A stretch of DNA of 14,975 nt from CAZLGO01 sp964559295 (GTDB lineage: Archaea; Methanobacteriota; Methanobacteria; Methanobacteriales; Methanobacteriaceae), in the NCBI GenBank assembly GCA_964559295.1, contig CAZLGO010000043.1, positions 1 through 14,975 of the forward strand, written 5' to 3'. Shown here piece by piece: positions 14,063 through 14,975 of the stretch. The position numbers were made by a program, and so were the translations under genes. The stretch's first letter is position 1; the number at the start of each line of letters is the position of its first letter. A model generated the notes under the pieces. That model did no database searches, was not told where the DNA came from, and saw nothing but the letters and a program-made list of their open reading frames with translations.

Positions 14063-14975
14063 ATGGACGAGATTATAAAACTAACACAGAATCTTGTAAG
14101 GATCCCAAGCACAACTGGGCAAGAAGAGGATGTTGCGGAATTTATTGCAAGGTATCTTACAAAGGAAGACATTCCCTTTCAACTAAATCAAGTTGAGGGA
14201 AGTCGCCATAATGTTATAGCTCGGCTTGAAAATGATGGAAATGAAACTATTCTTTGTAATGGACATATGGACACAGTACCTATTGGAGATATTGACAAAT
14301 GGCATGAAGATCCTTATTCTGGAGTCCTGAAGGAAGGTAGGATATTTGGGAGAGGGTCATCTGATATGAAGGGTGGTTTGGCATCCATGTTGGTTGCCAT
14401 GAGGTTGCTTAAAAAAATGGATTTAAATGTAAACGTTGTATTCTCCGCAGTTGTCGGTGAGGAAGATGGAGGAATTGGAATAAAAAATCTTCTTTCGAGC
14501 AAATTTCATGCTGATATGGCAGTAGTTTGTGAACCCACTGATTTAGATATAGTAAGGGCCCATAAGGGAGTTGCTTTTTTAAAGATCAAGGTAGATGGGA
14601 AAGATCCAATCCTAAGGGCTTCTGAGATAGTAAAATCCATTGAATCTATGAAATTTAATGTCCAGGATGATCTTTTGGGCAAACCATCAGCAACAGTTGG
14701 AATGATAGAAGGAACATCCGATTTAGGATGTAATATAACACTTGACAGAAGAATCCTGCCAGATGAAAGTTTGGAGAATATTTTAGAGGATATGATAGCT
14801 GCCACAAATTGCAATGTGGATATCATATCCAGCAGACCACCTATGGTTACTCATCCTTCTGAGAAGATTGTAAAGTGTCTTAAAAAGGCAGTATACAATG
14901 TTTGCGGTTTGGTTGATGTTGTGGGATCTCCTGGTGGCACTGATGCATCTTATTTGTCAAGGGCAGGGATACCAT
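14063..14975 (+). CDS. M20-family metallopeptidase/deacylase (ArgE/DapE-like), 3' end cut by window
   Basis: The frame runs open for 304 residues to the window end. M20 motifs are clear: CNGHMDTVP (H68 metal ligand, D70), GRGSSDMKGG (D101 bridging ligand), GEEDGG (E133 catalytic base, E134), CEPTD (E157), RAHKG, and GGTDASYLSRAGIP near the end. The family hydrolyses N-acyl amino acids or small peptides using two zinc or cobalt ions. The lid/dimerisation domain is short: after VDGK the usual AHSS.P..G.NAI segment is missing and the frame goes directly to RASEIVKSIE. The NVVPD stretch before LDRR is also reduced. The ATG at 14063 has AGGTG five bases upstream, overlapping the previous stop. The exact substrate cannot be named. 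Confidence 0.9.
   Translation, partial: MDEIIKLTQNLVRIPSTTGQEEDVAEFIARYLTKEDIPFQLNQVEGSRHNVIARLENDGNETILCNGHMDTVPIGDIDKWHEDPYSGVLKEGRIFGRGSSDMKGGLASMLVAMRLLKKMDLNVNVVFSAVVGEEDGGIGIKNLLSSKFHADMAVVCEPTDLDIVRAHKGVAFLKIKVDGKDPILRASEIVKSIESMKFNVQDDLLGKPSATVGMIEGTSDLGCNITLDRRILPDESLENILEDMIAATNCNVDIISSRPPMVTHPSEKIVKCLKKAVYNVCGLVDVVGSPGGTDASYLSRAGIP

Overview
This is a roughly 15 kb stretch of AT-rich archaeal chromosome, most likely from a euryarchaeon of the methanogen/ANME (anaerobic methane-oxidising) type. The archaeal assignment rests on ribosomal protein L40e, geranylgeranylglyceryl phosphate synthase (the archaeal ether-lipid enzyme), an archaeal Tsr3, GGTG-type ribosome binding sites that overlap upstream stop codons, and TATA-like upstream boxes. 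The methanogen-type guess is weaker. It rests on three or four Mur-ligase modules in an archaeon, a ChlI-ChlD fusion and a DUF169 protein.

Positions 1-5730 (+ strand) form a tight gene run. It holds the 3' end of one Mur-ligase-family gene, a 1039-residue protein made of two complete Mur ligases in tandem (each with its own cysteine-rich insertion), a membrane-anchored or secreted protein whose C-terminus resembles VanW domains, and a MobA/MocA-like nucleotidyltransferase. ATP-dependent peptide ligases, an exported VanW-like protein and a nucleotidyltransferase together look like a peptide-containing envelope polymer pathway (pseudomurein-like). This is inference. The first, truncated ligase could instead be a coenzyme F430 synthetase (CfbE).

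Positions 5763-6654 (- strand) hold a DUF169 gene translationally coupled to a 69-residue helical protein. Positions 6655-7103 have no intact gene but contain a decayed minimal-nucleotidyltransferase relic and a short unexplained coding-like fragment.

Positions 7104-11265 (- strand) are a compact housekeeping run, transcribed tsr3, rpl40e, GGGP synthase, trpF, trpB, trpA. It mixes ribosome maturation, membrane lipid synthesis and the last steps of tryptophan synthesis. Upstream of it on the same strand (11359-13305) is a ChlI-ChlD fusion, an AAA+ ATPase plus VWA protein of the metal-chelatase type.

From a divergent promoter region (13306-13452) the + strand resumes with a 51-residue zinc-ribbon protein, an overlapping 162-residue protein of unknown function, and an M20-family metallopeptidase that runs off the right end and lacks the usual lid-domain histidine segment. 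I saw no tRNA, rRNA, CRISPR array or intact mobile element.
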